NCBI GenBank assembly: GCA_963770315.1
Contig: CAVYPC010000002.1
Coordinates: forward strand, 310,001 to 374,000
Source: VRUE01 sp963770315
GTDB taxonomy: Bacteria > Actinomycetota > Thermoleophilia > Solirubrobacterales > 70-9
Direction of reading: 5' to 3'
DNA: 64,000 nt
The translations under genes were made by a program, and so were the position numbers. Position 1 is the stretch's first letter, and every line of letters begins with the position of its first letter. Below the pieces are notes generated by a model that worked only from the letters and a program-made list of their open reading frames with translations, was not told the origin of the DNA and made no database searches. Below are positions 38,593 through 47,830 of this stretch, one piece after another.

Positions 38593-39285
38593 ATGAGCAT
38601 CAAGCTAAAGGCCCTGGGGCTGGGCATCCTCGCCGCCCTGGCGATCAGCGGGGTAGCGGTGATGAACGCCTCGGCCGAATCGCAGGCGACGGGTCACTTC
38701 ACCTCAGAAGTGGCAAACCCGACGCTGAAAGTGGACGACACGGTCGAACCTCACAGGCTCCAGCTCTCGATCGAAGGTCTCACCGGGATCGTCTGCGACA
38801 AATCGAGCTACGTGGTGACGTGGACCGATGGCGGGACGACAACCAAAGACATCACCGCCGAACCGAACTATGAAACGTGCCATACAACAGGCTCGGCCAA
38901 AGCCGTTGCGATCAAAATGAACGGATGCAAGTACACATTCACACAGCCGAACAAAGAATCCGCCAAAACAGAACACACAGTCGATCTGACGTGTCCGGCT
39001 AATCAAAAAGTGGTCATCGAACACGAAGGCTGCGTGATCGAAGTCCATCCGCAGAACAACCTGAAAGGCGTCGGCTACACGACACTCCAAGAAGAAGTCG
39101 GCGGCAAAAAAATCCACGCGATCACATTGACGACGAACGTGAAATTCGTTGCCACAATCCACAATTTCCCCTGCAACCTCATCCTGCCGACAGAAAAAGT
39201 CTCCGAACTCTCGGGCTCTGCAACAGTCACAGGGTTCAATGGTGCTGCCCGGCAGAGCATTACAGCTACAGGTTCCGTCAACTAA
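38593..39285 (+). CDS. Exported protein, secreted-paralog family copy 1
   Basis: 230 aa. Start at 38593 has GGAACAGG upstream. Signal peptide MSIKLKALGLGILAALAISG with ASA-ES cleavage site. The mature domain is beta-rich with six cysteines (VCDKS, ETCH, GCKY, TCPANQ, GCVIEV, FPCNL), probably three disulfides, and ends in VTGFNGAARQSITATG. No known domain. Codon choice is unusual for the window (many AAA, ACA, GAA), which fits either transfer or selection for high expression. A terminator follows. Copy 2 at 46339 is highly similar. Confidence 0.78.
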   Translation: MSIKLKALGLGILAALAISGVAVMNASAESQATGHFTSEVANPTLKVDDTVEPHRLQLSIEGLTGIVCDKSSYVVTWTDGGTTTKDITAEPNYETCHTTGSAKAVAIKMNGCKYTFTQPNKESAKTEHTVDLTCPANQKVVIEHEGCVIEVHPQNNLKGVGYTTLQEEVGGKKIHAITLTTNVKFVATIHNFPCNLILPTEKVSELSGSATVTGFNGAARQSITATGSVN

Positions 39286-39322
39286 GCAGGCATAACGCCG
39301 AGGGCGCTGAGCCCTGACGTGT

Positions 39323-39357
39323 ATCCGGGGCCCGGGGCGACAGCTCTGGCCCCGGAT
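39323..39357 (+). terminator. Intrinsic terminator after exported paralog 1
   Basis: Perfect 10-bp stem ATCCGGGGCC/GGCCCCGGAT with a 15-nt loop, followed by GTTTCT. Confidence 0.75.
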
Positions 39358-39384
39358 GTTTCTAAATAGACACAATAAAAACCC

Positions 39385-39414
39385 TTGACAGGCATCAGAT
39401 CAATCCGATATGTT
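39385..39414 (+). promoter_or_regulatory. Promoter of the giant exported-protein operon
   Basis: TTGACA (39385-39390), 18-nt spacer, TATGTT (39409-39414). A full consensus -35. It lies upstream of the chosen start at 39484, which argues against any earlier in-frame start. Confidence 0.7.
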
Positions 39415-39483
39415 GCCTATAGAAGCCACTGGCTTCGCGGGGAGAGGCAGACTGAGGCAGTGATTTGGCAGGGAGATGCTGTG

Positions 39484-42400
39484 ATGGGGAAAATATTCTC
39501 GAGAGATGCGTGGCTGGTAGCGCTGGCCGCCGTGGCCTTGCTCTCTCTGCTCTCCTTGGTTAGTGCGGAGGCGACGCGGGCGGCTGCGCCCGAACTCCTT
39601 TTCCGCCTGCAGGCGGAAGGCGACGGCGCGGGGGAGCTCCGCGCGCCGAACGGCGTGGCCGCGGATTCGAGCGCTAAGCGCCTCTACGTAGCCGACGGGA
39701 GCAATGCGCGGGTCAGCGAGTACACGCCTTGGGGAGCGTTCGTCAGGGCGTGGGGCTGGGGAGTCGCAGACGGTGCAGCGGAACTTCAGGTCTGCGGCCC
39801 GAGCGAACCGGAGCTGACTCCGCCGCCCTCGCTCTGCCAGCGGGGGATCGAAGGTGATGGCAAGGGCCAGATGAAGGTCCCGCGGGGCGGCATAGCGGTC
39901 GACGGCGCGGGAAACGTTTGGGTGGGAGACCTCTTAAACAAGCGTGTGCAGGAGTTCAGCCCGACGGGCCAGTTTCTGTTGATGATTGGTGGGGAAGTCA
40001 ACGCGACCAAGGTTGGTGAAGGCGCGCCGCCCGCTGAGCAGAACGTCTGCCCGATCGACCCCGGCGACGTCTGCCAGGCGGGCACGGTGGGCAACGCCCC
40101 CAGCTACTTCGCCGACGTCATCGGCGCCACCAAGAACGCCTACGGCAGCTACATCGCCTACAGCCCAACCGCCAACGCGATCCTGGTCGGCGACAGGGAC
40201 CGGATCCAGATCTTCAACCTCGACGGCAGCTTCCGCGAAGAGATCCCCTTCGAAGGCGAACTGGCGGCGTTCGACGAAAAGCCGGTGATCGGTCTCGCCA
40301 CGGACCCGGCGGGCGACATCTACCTGGCGATTCAGGGCCTGGACGACATATACAAGCTGAGCCCGGCGGGTGTGCCGCTCGAGCCGGGCAAACCGGGCGC
40401 CTCGAAGTTCGCGGTGAAAGACCCGATTGGGGCGGTCGCGCTCGACGACGCGGGTGACGTCTACGGGGGCGACAAAGCCGCCTTTTCGGCCGAAAACGGG
40501 GAAGGGCGGGTGCTCGAGTTCGACATGGGTGGAAGTCAGCTGCTGCCGACGAGCGAAGAAGAAGCGCTCTTCTCCCCAGGAGCAGAAGCGTTCTTCTTCC
40601 CCTACATCCCCTCTGATGGCCCGGCAATCGAGGGCTTGGCGGCCAATCGCTGCGCGGGGGAGGAAGCGCCGGGCAATCTCTACCTGGTCGCTGCGAGCGA
40701 AGGGGCTGCTGCCTACCTGGAAGGCTACGGCACGCCGCCGCTGGCCTGCGAACCGCCGCCGCCGCTGCCCCCCGATGTCACGGCCCAGTACGCGACGACG
40801 GTGAAGGGCGAAAGCGCGAGCCTGCGGGCGGAGATCAACCCCCACTTCTGGCCCGACGCAACCTACTACGTCGAATACGGGACCGGCAAATGCTCGGAGG
40901 GCGGCTGCACGAGCAAAGAGCCGCCGACGGCAGCGAGCCTGACGAGCAAATCGATCAGCAAAGCGCTGAGGAGCGGCGGCGTTTTCCTGGCCGGCCTCAC
41001 CCCGGGAACGACCTACCACTACCGCTTCGTCGCCAAAAGCACCGGTGGAGGTCCCGTCTACGGCGTCGACCCAGATGGAGCAGGCCCCGCGGAAGCAGGC
41101 TTCGAAGATGGCGCGGAAGGAACGTTCAGAACCTTCCCGCCGGCAACGGCCCAGCCGCCCTGCGAAAACGAAGCGCTCCGCAGCGGTCCCGCGGGCGAGC
41201 TGCCCGACTGCAGGGCATACGAGCTGGTCTCGCCGCTCGACAAATCGAACGGCGACGCGGCGCTCCTGCCGCCGGACAAAGTCTTCTTCGAACTGAACCA
41301 GAGCTCGAGGTCGGGCGATCGTTTCACCTACGCCTCGCTCACCCCCTTCGCCGAACCGGAATCGGCGCCGTACATCTCCCAGTACATGGCGAGCCGCGAC
41401 CCGGAGAGCGGCTGGAGGAGCGAGTCGATCTCGCCGCCGCACTCGGCGCCGGCGCTGGAAACGACCCGCTCCCTCAACAACGAGTACAAAGCCTTCACCG
41501 CCGACCTCTGCACCGGCTGGCTGCGGCACAACTCGGTGGCGACGCTGGCAGGTGGGGCGATCGCGGGCTATCCGAACATCTATCGGCGCGACGGCTGCGC
41601 CGGCGCTGCAAGCTATGAAGCGCTGAGCACGAGCAAACCGCCGACGCGGCCGGCGGCAGGCTACGAGCTTAACCTGGAGGGCTTCGCCGACGAGGAACCG
41701 AGCAAGGCGATCTTCGTGGCCCAAGACGCGCTGACGGCGGACGCACCGGTACTGCCCGAAGAAGCGGTCGGAAAGGAATTCCAGCTGTACGAGCACACGC
41801 CGGGGGGGCTGCGCTTCATCTGCCGCCTGCCGAGCGGAGCACCCTACGGGGGGGCCTGCGCGGCGGGGATGGCGGCGGGGTCGTCCGACGACAACGCGGC
41901 AGCGGTGCAAAACGCGATCTCAGCCGACGGCTCAAGAGTCTTTTGGACCGCATACAAAGGCGGCCTGGGGTCGGGGGTGCCGGAGGGGATCGCAGGCAAA
42001 ATCTACCTGCGCCTACATCCGGAAGAAGAACAGAGTGCGGTGTCGGGCCTGGAATGCAGCGAACCCGAGAAAGCCTGCACGATTGCGGTCTCGCAGTCGG
42101 TCTCGCCCGAAGCGGCGCAGTACTGGGGCGCGGCAAACGACGGCTCGAAGGCGATCTTCAAGATCGTCGACGGCCCGCTGAAAGACAACCTCTACGAATT
42201 CGACGTCAAGAGCGAAACGTCGAGGTTGATCGCGGGCGGTGTCGAGGGGCCGATGGGGATGAGCGAAGACGCCTCGCGGATCTATCTCAGCTCGACCAAA
42301 GTGCTGGGAGCGGGGGGCGGCGAGGGGGCCAAAGCGGGCGCCCACAACCTCTACCTCTACGAAGCGCCGAAGGAAGGCGGTGAAGCGAGGTTCACCTTCG

Positions 42401-43284
42401 TGATGGCGCTGGCCGGGAGGGACCTGCTGGGAACCGAACTGCAGCCGGGGGCGGTGCGCGACCTGCCGAACGACCGCTCCTCGACAGTGAGCGCCGACGG
42501 GCTGCGTGCGGCTTTTGGCTCCTCGGCCGCGCCGACGCCAACGGGATACGACAATCTCGACGCCGAAAGCGGCCAGGCCGACGAGGAGGTCTACCTCTAC
42601 GAGGCGAAAGCGAACCGCCTGGTCTGCGTCTCGTGCAATCCGACGGGGGCCCGGCCGTCGGGGGTAGCGGACGAAGGCGCCTGGATGGCTGCCCGCCTGC
42701 CTCGCCGCGGCCGGGCTCTCCTCAACCCCCCGCACCCGCTCTCCGAAGACGGCAGGCGCCTCTTCTTCGAGAGCCACGAGGCGCTCGTCCAGCGAGATGG
42801 CAACGGCACCTGGGACGTCTATGAGTGGGAGGCCCCGGGAGCTGGCAGCTGCGATGAAGCCGACTCGACCTTCAACCGGGCGGCGGGCGGTTGCGTCGAT
42901 CTGATCTCCTCGGGGGAGAGCGCCTCCCCCTCCAAGCTGCTCGACGTCGACGCCGATGGCTCAAATGTCTTCATCGGCACCCAGAGCAGCCTGATCGCCA
43001 CCGACTTCGGGTCAAACGACGTCTATGACGCGCGGATCGGCGGTGGCTTTCCACTGCCCACGACCAACGCCCCCTGCGAAGGGGAGGCCTGCCAGAACCC
43101 ACCCGGACCGCCGGCGGACCTGACCCCGGCGAGCGCGGGCTTCGAAGGCAAGGGCAACGCGAAGAAGCCCAGGCACTGCAGGAAGGGCTCCGCCAGAGTC
43201 CGCCGCCACGGCAAGAGCCGCTGCGTGAGGAAGGCGAAGAAGCCCCGAGCCGGTCGAGGTGCTCGCAGCGGAGCAGGTCGATGA
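39484..43284 (+). CDS. Giant exported NHL/fibronectin-like/TolB-propeller protein
   Basis: 1266 aa. Signal peptide (MGKIFSRDAWLVALAAVALL..). Residues ~40-400 contain NHL-type repeats (APNGVAADSSAKRLYVADG, VPRGGIAVDGAGNVWVGDL). Next comes a fibronectin/Ig-like domain (VTAQYATTVKGESASLRAEI..GLTPGTTYHYRFVAKS). A conserved linker LPDCRAYELVSPLDKSNGD leads into a large TolB/WD40-like region (SADGSRVFWTAYK, SEDASRIYLSS, SADGLRAAFGSS, SEDGRRLFFESHE). The C-terminus is strongly basic. It is probably a secreted or wall-associated protein binding polymers. Its stop overlaps the next start by ATGA. Confidence 0.8.
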   Translation: MGKIFSRDAWLVALAAVALLSLLSLVSAEATRAAAPELLFRLQAEGDGAGELRAPNGVAADSSAKRLYVADGSNARVSEYTPWGAFVRAWGWGVADGAAELQVCGPSEPELTPPPSLCQRGIEGDGKGQMKVPRGGIAVDGAGNVWVGDLLNKRVQEFSPTGQFLLMIGGEVNATKVGEGAPPAEQNVCPIDPGDVCQAGTVGNAPSYFADVIGATKNAYGSYIAYSPTANAILVGDRDRIQIFNLDGSFREEIPFEGELAAFDEKPVIGLATDPAGDIYLAIQGLDDIYKLSPAGVPLEPGKPGASKFAVKDPIGAVALDDAGDVYGGDKAAFSAENGEGRVLEFDMGGSQLLPTSEEEALFSPGAEAFFFPYIPSDGPAIEGLAANRCAGEEAPGNLYLVAASEGAAAYLEGYGTPPLACEPPPPLPPDVTAQYATTVKGESASLRAEINPHFWPDATYYVEYGTGKCSEGGCTSKEPPTAASLTSKSISKALRSGGVFLAGLTPGTTYHYRFVAKSTGGGPVYGVDPDGAGPAEAGFEDGAEGTFRTFPPATAQPPCENEALRSGPAGELPDCRAYELVSPLDKSNGDAALLPPDKVFFELNQSSRSGDRFTYASLTPFAEPESAPYISQYMASRDPESGWRSESISPPHSAPALETTRSLNNEYKAFTADLCTGWLRHNSVATLAGGAIAGYPNIYRRDGCAGAASYEALSTSKPPTRPAAGYELNLEGFADEEPSKAIFVAQDALTADAPVLPEEAVGKEFQLYEHTPGGLRFICRLPSGAPYGGACAAGMAAGSSDDNAAAVQNAISADGSRVFWTAYKGGLGSGVPEGIAGKIYLRLHPEEEQSAVSGLECSEPEKACTIAVSQSVSPEAAQYWGAANDGSKAIFKIVDGPLKDNLYEFDVKSETSRLIAGGVEGPMGMSEDASRIYLSSTKVLGAGGGEGAKAGAHNLYLYEAPKEGGEARFTFVMALAGRDLLGTELQPGAVRDLPNDRSSTVSADGLRAAFGSSAAPTPTGYDNLDAESGQADEEVYLYEAKANRLVCVSCNPTGARPSGVADEGAWMAARLPRRGRALLNPPHPLSEDGRRLFFESHEALVQRDGNGTWDVYEWEAPGAGSCDEADSTFNRAAGGCVDLISSGESASPSKLLDVDADGSNVFIGTQSSLIATDFGSNDVYDARIGGGFPLPTTNAPCEGEACQNPPGPPADLTPASAGFEGKGNAKKPRHCRKGSARVRRHGKSRCVRKAKKPRAGRGARSGAGR

Positions 43285-46088
43285 GGCGTCTCGTCTCCAC
43301 CCTCGGCGCCGCGGCGCTCCTGGCCCTGATCCTGGTTGCACCGGCCGGCGCCAGCTTCGGCCTCTCGAAAATGCAGGTCGAGTTCACGAACTCGGAAGGT
43401 GGAGTGGTGAGGCAGGCCGGCAGCCACCCCTTCGCCCAGCGGATCTCCTTCGAAGTCAATAGCCGCGAAGCGGGGGGCGTGAGGTTCGTCGACGGGGCGA
43501 TCAGGAACCTGAGCGTGGCGGCACCGTTGGGCCTGGTCGGCAACCCGACGGCGGTTCCCCGCTGCGATACCGCCGACTTCATCGATTCCCACAGCGAACC
43601 CTCTGCCTGCCCGGATGCCGCCGCGGTGGGCATGCTCACGGTCGAACTCGCCGGCGGCCTCGGCATTGTCGGCGAGGAAACCGTCCCCGTCTACAACCTG
43701 CATCCCGCCCCCGGAGTGGCGGCGAAACTCGGCTTCGTGATCCAGAAAGTACCGGTAACGGTCAACCTCGGCATCCGCCCGACCCCCCCATACAACATCG
43801 TCGGCACCCTCGCCAACGCCGCCCAGGTGCTGGAAGTCGTCGGCTCCAGGCTGGTCCTCTGGGGCAACCCGGCGGAATCCGCCCATGACGAAGAACGCGG
43901 GCATTGCCTCTACTTGAAAGTCAAAGGCACCTGCAAAGTGGAAATCGCCGAAAAGCCCTTCCTCACGTTGCCGCGGAGTTGCGGGGGCCCGCTCCTCACG
44001 GTCTTCGAAGCGACCTCCTGGTGGAGCGGGGACGACCCCGAGAACCCCGGACCGCCCGCCGAATTCGCCGGCAGCGCCGAATCACCCCCGCTGATCGACT
44101 GCTCCTCGCTCGGTTTTGCGGCGGGCCTGCAGGCAAAGCCAAGCACCCAGAGCGCCGAGAGCCCCACGGGCCTCGAGCTGAACCTCGACCTCAGCGACCC
44201 GACCATCAACGACCCTCATCAGTCCGCCCACTCTGACTTCCAAAAAGCAGTGCTCACCCTGCCCGAAGGTGTGACGGCGAACCCCTCCCTGGCAGAAGGC
44301 CTCGCCAGCTGCTCGCTCGAGGACCTGGGACGCGAGAGCGCCGCCTCCGAACCCGGAGAAGGCTGCCCGCAGGCGTCGAAGGTCGGCACCGTGGAAGCGG
44401 AAACCCCGGTCCTCGAAAACCAGATCCTCAAGGGCTCGCTCTTCATCGCCACCCCCAACGACCCCGCCGCCCCCGGCAAGGAGAACCCCTTCGACACCTT
44501 GCTCGCCCTCTACATGGTGATCAAGGACCCGGAACTCGGCATCGTCTTGAGGCTCCCCGGCCGCCTTGACCCGGACCCCAAGACCGGGCAGCTCATCGCC
44601 ACCTTCGACGAAATCCCCCCTTACCCGGTGAGCCACTTCCGCGCCCGCCTGCGCGAGGGCGGCCGCAGTCCCCTGATCAGCCCCCCGGCCTGCGGCACCT
44701 ACACCACTGAGATGGAGCTCACTCCCTCTGGCGACCCCTCTCACCCAGTGGTGGTGCCCTCCGACTTCCAGATCACCCGGGGCGTTGGCGGCGGCCCCTG
44801 CCCCCCTGCCGGGCCGCCGCCTTTCGCCCCGGGCTTTCAGGCCGGCACCCTCAACAACAACGCGGCCTCCTACTCGTCGTTCTACCTGCACCTGACCAGA
44901 AACGACGGCGACCAGGACCTGACTCGCTTTGACGCCACCCTGCCTCCGGGCCTGCTCGCCAAGCTGGCCGGCGTGGACAAATGCCCAGATGCCGCGATCG
45001 CCGCCGCCAAGGCAACGAGCGGCAAGGCAGAGCTCGCCTCCCCGAGCTGCCCGCCCTCCTCGGAGCTCGGCAGCGTGATCGGGGGCGCGGGAGCCGGCTC
45101 GGAGCTCACCTACGCCCACGGCAAGCTCTACCTCGCCGGGCCCTTCGGCGGGGCGCCGCTCTCGGTCGTCGGCATAGTCCCCGCGGTCGCCGGGCCCTTC
45201 GACGTCGGCACCGTGGTCGTGCGCCAGGCACTCGACGTCAACCCAAAGGCCGCCGTCGGGGAAATAGACGGGGCCCACTCGGACCCGATCCCCCACATCC
45301 TCGCCGGCATCCCCCTGCGGGTGAGAAACATCCGCGTCCTCGTCGACCGCCACGACTTTACCCTCAACCCGACCGACTGCGATCCCTTCGCCGTCCAGGC
45401 CCAGATCTGGGGTGGGGGATCGAATCCCTTCAGTGCCTCAGACGATACCCCGGTCGCCAGGTCGGCCCGTTTCCAGGCCGCCAACTGCTCGCGCCTCGGG
45501 TTCAAGCCACGCCTCTCGCTGACCCTCGAGGGTGGCACCCGGCGAGGGGACCACCCGGCGCTTAAAGCCATCTACAGGCCGCGCAAGAACGACGCCAACG
45601 TCTCCGATCTCGTCACCCGCCTGCCCCGTTCGGCCTTCCTCGAGCAGGGCCACATCCGCACGATCTGTACCCGCGTTCAGTTCGCCGCCAAGGCCTGTCC
45701 CAAAGGGTCGATCTACGGCCACGCCACCGCCTTCACGCCCCTGCTCGAAAAGCCACTCAGCGGCCCCGTCTATCTGCGCTCCTCGAACCACAACCTGCCC
45801 GACCTCGTCCTGGATCTGCACGGGCTGGTGGACGTCGAGGTTTCGGCCCGGATCGACTCGATTAAGGGCGGCATCAGGGCCAGCTTCGAAAACACCCCCG
45901 ACGCACCGCTCAGCAGGGTGATCTTCTCCATGCGGGGCGCCAAGAAGGGGCTGATCGTCAACAGCAGGGGCCTCTGCGCCAAGCCCTCGCGCGCGACCGT
46001 CGATCTCGGCGCCCACAACGGCAAGAGCCTCCACCTGCGCCCGCAGCTTAAGGCCGCTGGCTGCGGCCCTCACTCGCGGCACCGTTAG
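43281..46088 (+). CDS. Large exported protein, partner of the NHL protein
   Basis: 935 aa. ATG overlaps the upstream stop by 4 nt. Signal peptide MRRLVSTLGAAALLALILVAPAGA. The mature protein has at least two related beta-sandwich segments with recurring 'TLPxGxxAxxxLAxGLxxC' and 'CPxxSKVGTVxAxTP' blocks (e.g. LTLPEGVTANPSLAEGLASC at ~335, ATLPPGLLAKLAGVDKCP at ~555), a Pro-rich linker, and a C-terminal RSSNHNLPDLVLDLHGLVDVEV segment. No known catalytic motif. The coupled pair is a hallmark of these actinobacteria; functions are unknown, possibly an extracellular adhesion or matrix complex. Confidence 0.78.
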   Translation: MRRLVSTLGAAALLALILVAPAGASFGLSKMQVEFTNSEGGVVRQAGSHPFAQRISFEVNSREAGGVRFVDGAIRNLSVAAPLGLVGNPTAVPRCDTADFIDSHSEPSACPDAAAVGMLTVELAGGLGIVGEETVPVYNLHPAPGVAAKLGFVIQKVPVTVNLGIRPTPPYNIVGTLANAAQVLEVVGSRLVLWGNPAESAHDEERGHCLYLKVKGTCKVEIAEKPFLTLPRSCGGPLLTVFEATSWWSGDDPENPGPPAEFAGSAESPPLIDCSSLGFAAGLQAKPSTQSAESPTGLELNLDLSDPTINDPHQSAHSDFQKAVLTLPEGVTANPSLAEGLASCSLEDLGRESAASEPGEGCPQASKVGTVEAETPVLENQILKGSLFIATPNDPAAPGKENPFDTLLALYMVIKDPELGIVLRLPGRLDPDPKTGQLIATFDEIPPYPVSHFRARLREGGRSPLISPPACGTYTTEMELTPSGDPSHPVVVPSDFQITRGVGGGPCPPAGPPPFAPGFQAGTLNNNAASYSSFYLHLTRNDGDQDLTRFDATLPPGLLAKLAGVDKCPDAAIAAAKATSGKAELASPSCPPSSELGSVIGGAGAGSELTYAHGKLYLAGPFGGAPLSVVGIVPAVAGPFDVGTVVVRQALDVNPKAAVGEIDGAHSDPIPHILAGIPLRVRNIRVLVDRHDFTLNPTDCDPFAVQAQIWGGGSNPFSASDDTPVARSARFQAANCSRLGFKPRLSLTLEGGTRRGDHPALKAIYRPRKNDANVSDLVTRLPRSAFLEQGHIRTICTRVQFAAKACPKGSIYGHATAFTPLLEKPLSGPVYLRSSNHNLPDLVLDLHGLVDVEVSARIDSIKGGIRASFENTPDAPLSRVIFSMRGAKKGLIVNSRGLCAKPSRATVDLGAHNGKSLHLRPQLKAAGCGPHSRHR

Positions 46089-46240
46089 CGTCCTAGCAGA
46101 GCGCATCCTTGAGGTTGACAGGCGGTTCCCCAGAGCGCGCCGGCTCGCGCGCGTGCCAAGTCGCCTGACAGGTTTTGCAGGGCAAATTGCGACTAGGGAT
46201 CCTCGCGCCATCGCCTCCGGCTCATAACACTTAGAAAAAC

Positions 46241-46269
46241 TTGACCATCAACACTCCGGCAGATATCAG
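46241..46269 (+). promoter_or_regulatory. Promoter of exported paralog 2
   Basis: TTGACC (46241-46246), 17-nt spacer, TATCAG (46264-46269), the same boxes as copy 1. Confidence 0.72.
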
Positions 46270-46292
46270 TGTCCTGTCCCGAGAGGGAGATG

Positions 46293-46318
46293 GAGGCACC
46301 GACTACAGGCGGTGCCTC
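46293..46318 (+). promoter_or_regulatory. Leader hairpin of exported paralog 2
   Basis: 9-bp stem GAGGCACCG/CGGTGCCTC with the loop ACTACAGG, as in copy 1. Sits just before the ribosome site. Confidence 0.62.
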
Positions 46319-46338
46319 TAATAAACGAAAGGAACAGG

Positions 46339-47031
46339 ATGAGCATCAAGCTAAAGGCCCTGGGGCTGGGCATTCTCGCCGCATTAGCGATAGGCGCGGT
46401 CGTGGTGATGAGCGCCTCGGCCGAATCGCAGCCGCAAGGTCACTTCACCTCAGAAGTGGCAAACCCGACGCTGAAAGTGGACGACGGGGTCGAACCGCAC
46501 AGGCTCCAGCTGGCGATCGAAGGCCTTACCGGGATCGTCTGCGACAAACCGAGCTACGTGGTGACGTGGACCGATGGCGGGACGACAACCAAAGATATCA
46601 CCGCCGAACCGACCTATGAAACGTGCCACACAACAGGCTCGGCCAAAGCCGTCCCGATCAAAATGAACGGCTGCAAGTACACATTTACACAGCCGAACAA
46701 AGAATCTGCCAAAACAGAACACACAGTTGACCTGACGTGTCCGGCCGGTCAGAAGGTGGTCATTGAACATGAAGGCTGCGTGCTCGAAGTACATCCGCAA
46801 AACGGGCTGAAAGGTGTCGGCTATACGACACTCCAAGAAGAAGTGGGTGGCAAAAAAATCCACGCGATCACAATGACGTTAAGCGTGAGCTTCATCATGA
46901 CAGTCCACAACTTCCCCTGCAACCTTATCTTGCCGACAGAAAAGGTCAACACACTCTCTGGCTCTGTGACAGTCACAGGGTTCAACGGTGCTGCCCGGCA
47001 GAGCATCACAGCGACAGGCTCCGTGAACTAG
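46339..47031 (+). CDS. Exported protein, secreted-paralog family copy 2
   Basis: 230 aa, nearly identical to copy 1 in length and sequence: signal peptide MSIKLKALGLGILAALAIGA, six conserved cysteines, same C-terminus VTGFNGAARQSITATGSVN. Differences are concentrated in scattered residues and in the segment TMTLSVSFIMTVHNFPC versus TLTTNVKFVATIHNFPC. Has the same promoter, leader hairpin and GGAACAGG ribosome site, and is followed by an 11-bp terminator hairpin. Likely a recent duplication. Confidence 0.78.
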   Translation: MSIKLKALGLGILAALAIGAVVVMSASAESQPQGHFTSEVANPTLKVDDGVEPHRLQLAIEGLTGIVCDKPSYVVTWTDGGTTTKDITAEPTYETCHTTGSAKAVPIKMNGCKYTFTQPNKESAKTEHTVDLTCPAGQKVVIEHEGCVLEVHPQNGLKGVGYTTLQEEVGGKKIHAITMTLSVSFIMTVHNFPCNLILPTEKVNTLSGSVTVTGFNGAARQSITATGSVN

Positions 47032-47058
47032 GAGGCATACTTTTTTGCCTTTGCTCTT

Positions 47059-47087
47059 GCAGCCCAGACATCCGTCGTCTGGGCTGC
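47059..47087 (+). terminator. Terminator after exported paralog 2
   Basis: Perfect 11-bp stem GCAGCCCAGAC/GTCTGGGCTGC with 7-nt loop. A stronger version with the same stem follows copy 3. Confidence 0.7.
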
Positions 47088-47301
47088 CAGGCAGTTGCAC
47101 GGGCGCAGGTCCACGGGAGCCTTTGACAAGCGGTTCCCCAGAGTGCACCGAATCGCACGGGCGCCAAGTCGCGCGATGGATTTTGCAGGGCAAAAGCAAG
47201 GAAGGATCCCCACTCCCGGGAATGCCGGCTAAAAAGCTAAGAAAAACTGGATCGATGCTTTCGCTCCCGGTACCAGTGTCCTGACCCGAAAGGGGAGATG
47301 G

Positions 47302-47748
47302 CTGGGCATCTTCGCCGTGCTGGCGATCACCCCAGAGCCTTTAGCTTGATGCTCATCCTCAGAAGTGGCAAACTCGACGCTGAAAGTGGACGATGGGGGT
47401 CGAACCGCACCTGATTTGAGTTGGGGCAAAACAGAACACACAGTGGACCTCACTTGACCGGCCGGTCAAAAAATAGTCATCGAACACGAAGGCTGCGTGC
47501 TCGAAATCCATCCGCAGAACGGCCTGAAAGGCGTCGGCTACACGACACTCCAAGAAGAAGTGGCAGGGCAAAAAATCCATGCCATAACAATGACGTTGAA
47601 CGTGAGATTCAACATGACAATCCACGAATTCCCCTGCAATAAATCCTGCCGACAGAAAAGTTAGCCCTCACTCGTGGGCTCTGTGACAGTTACAGGATTT
47701 AACGGTGTTGCCCGTCAGAGCGTCACAGCCACAGGCTCAATTAACTAA
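47302..47748 (+). pseudogene. Scrambled third copy of the exported paralog
   Basis: Remnant with upstream boxes decayed to TGGATC and TACCAG (47248-47276). A signal-peptide segment (CTGGGCATCTTCGCC..) is followed by an inverted 29-nt piece (47330-47358) that is the reverse complement of the ribosome site and first codons of the intact copies. Forward homology then resumes (GAAGTGGCAAACTCGACGC) and a central section is deleted before CAAAACAGAACACACAG. Several stops and small indels follow. The end (GTCACAGCCACAGGCTC..AACTAA) is preserved. Confidence 0.8.
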
Positions 47749-47773
47749 GCGGGCATACCCCTTCTGCCCTTGT

Positions 47774-47807
47774 CTTGCAGCCCAGACCCTGTCGTCTGGG
47801 CTGCAAG
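47774..47807 (+). terminator. Terminator after the scrambled copy
   Basis: Perfect 14-bp stem CTTGCAGCCCAGAC/GTCTGGGCTGCAAG with a 6-nt loop, followed by GTCATTAA. Preserved although the gene is dead; it may still terminate the convergent lipoprotein operon on the minus strand. Confidence 0.72.
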
Positions 47808-47830
47808 GTCATTAAGCTCTCACCGCGCGC

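Noticed and set aside
39385..39483. Upstream TTG start for the giant exported protein
   Set aside because: The TTG is part of the consensus -35 box TTGACA; the ATG at 39484 begins the signal peptide.
39934..41910. 658-codon frame antisense to the giant exported protein
   Set aside because: Typical third-position GC shadow, no signal peptide or domain; sense frame has a promoter and signal peptide.
42013..42777. 254-codon minus-strand frame within the giant protein gene
   Set aside because: No ribosome site or motif; entirely inside a well-supported coding region.
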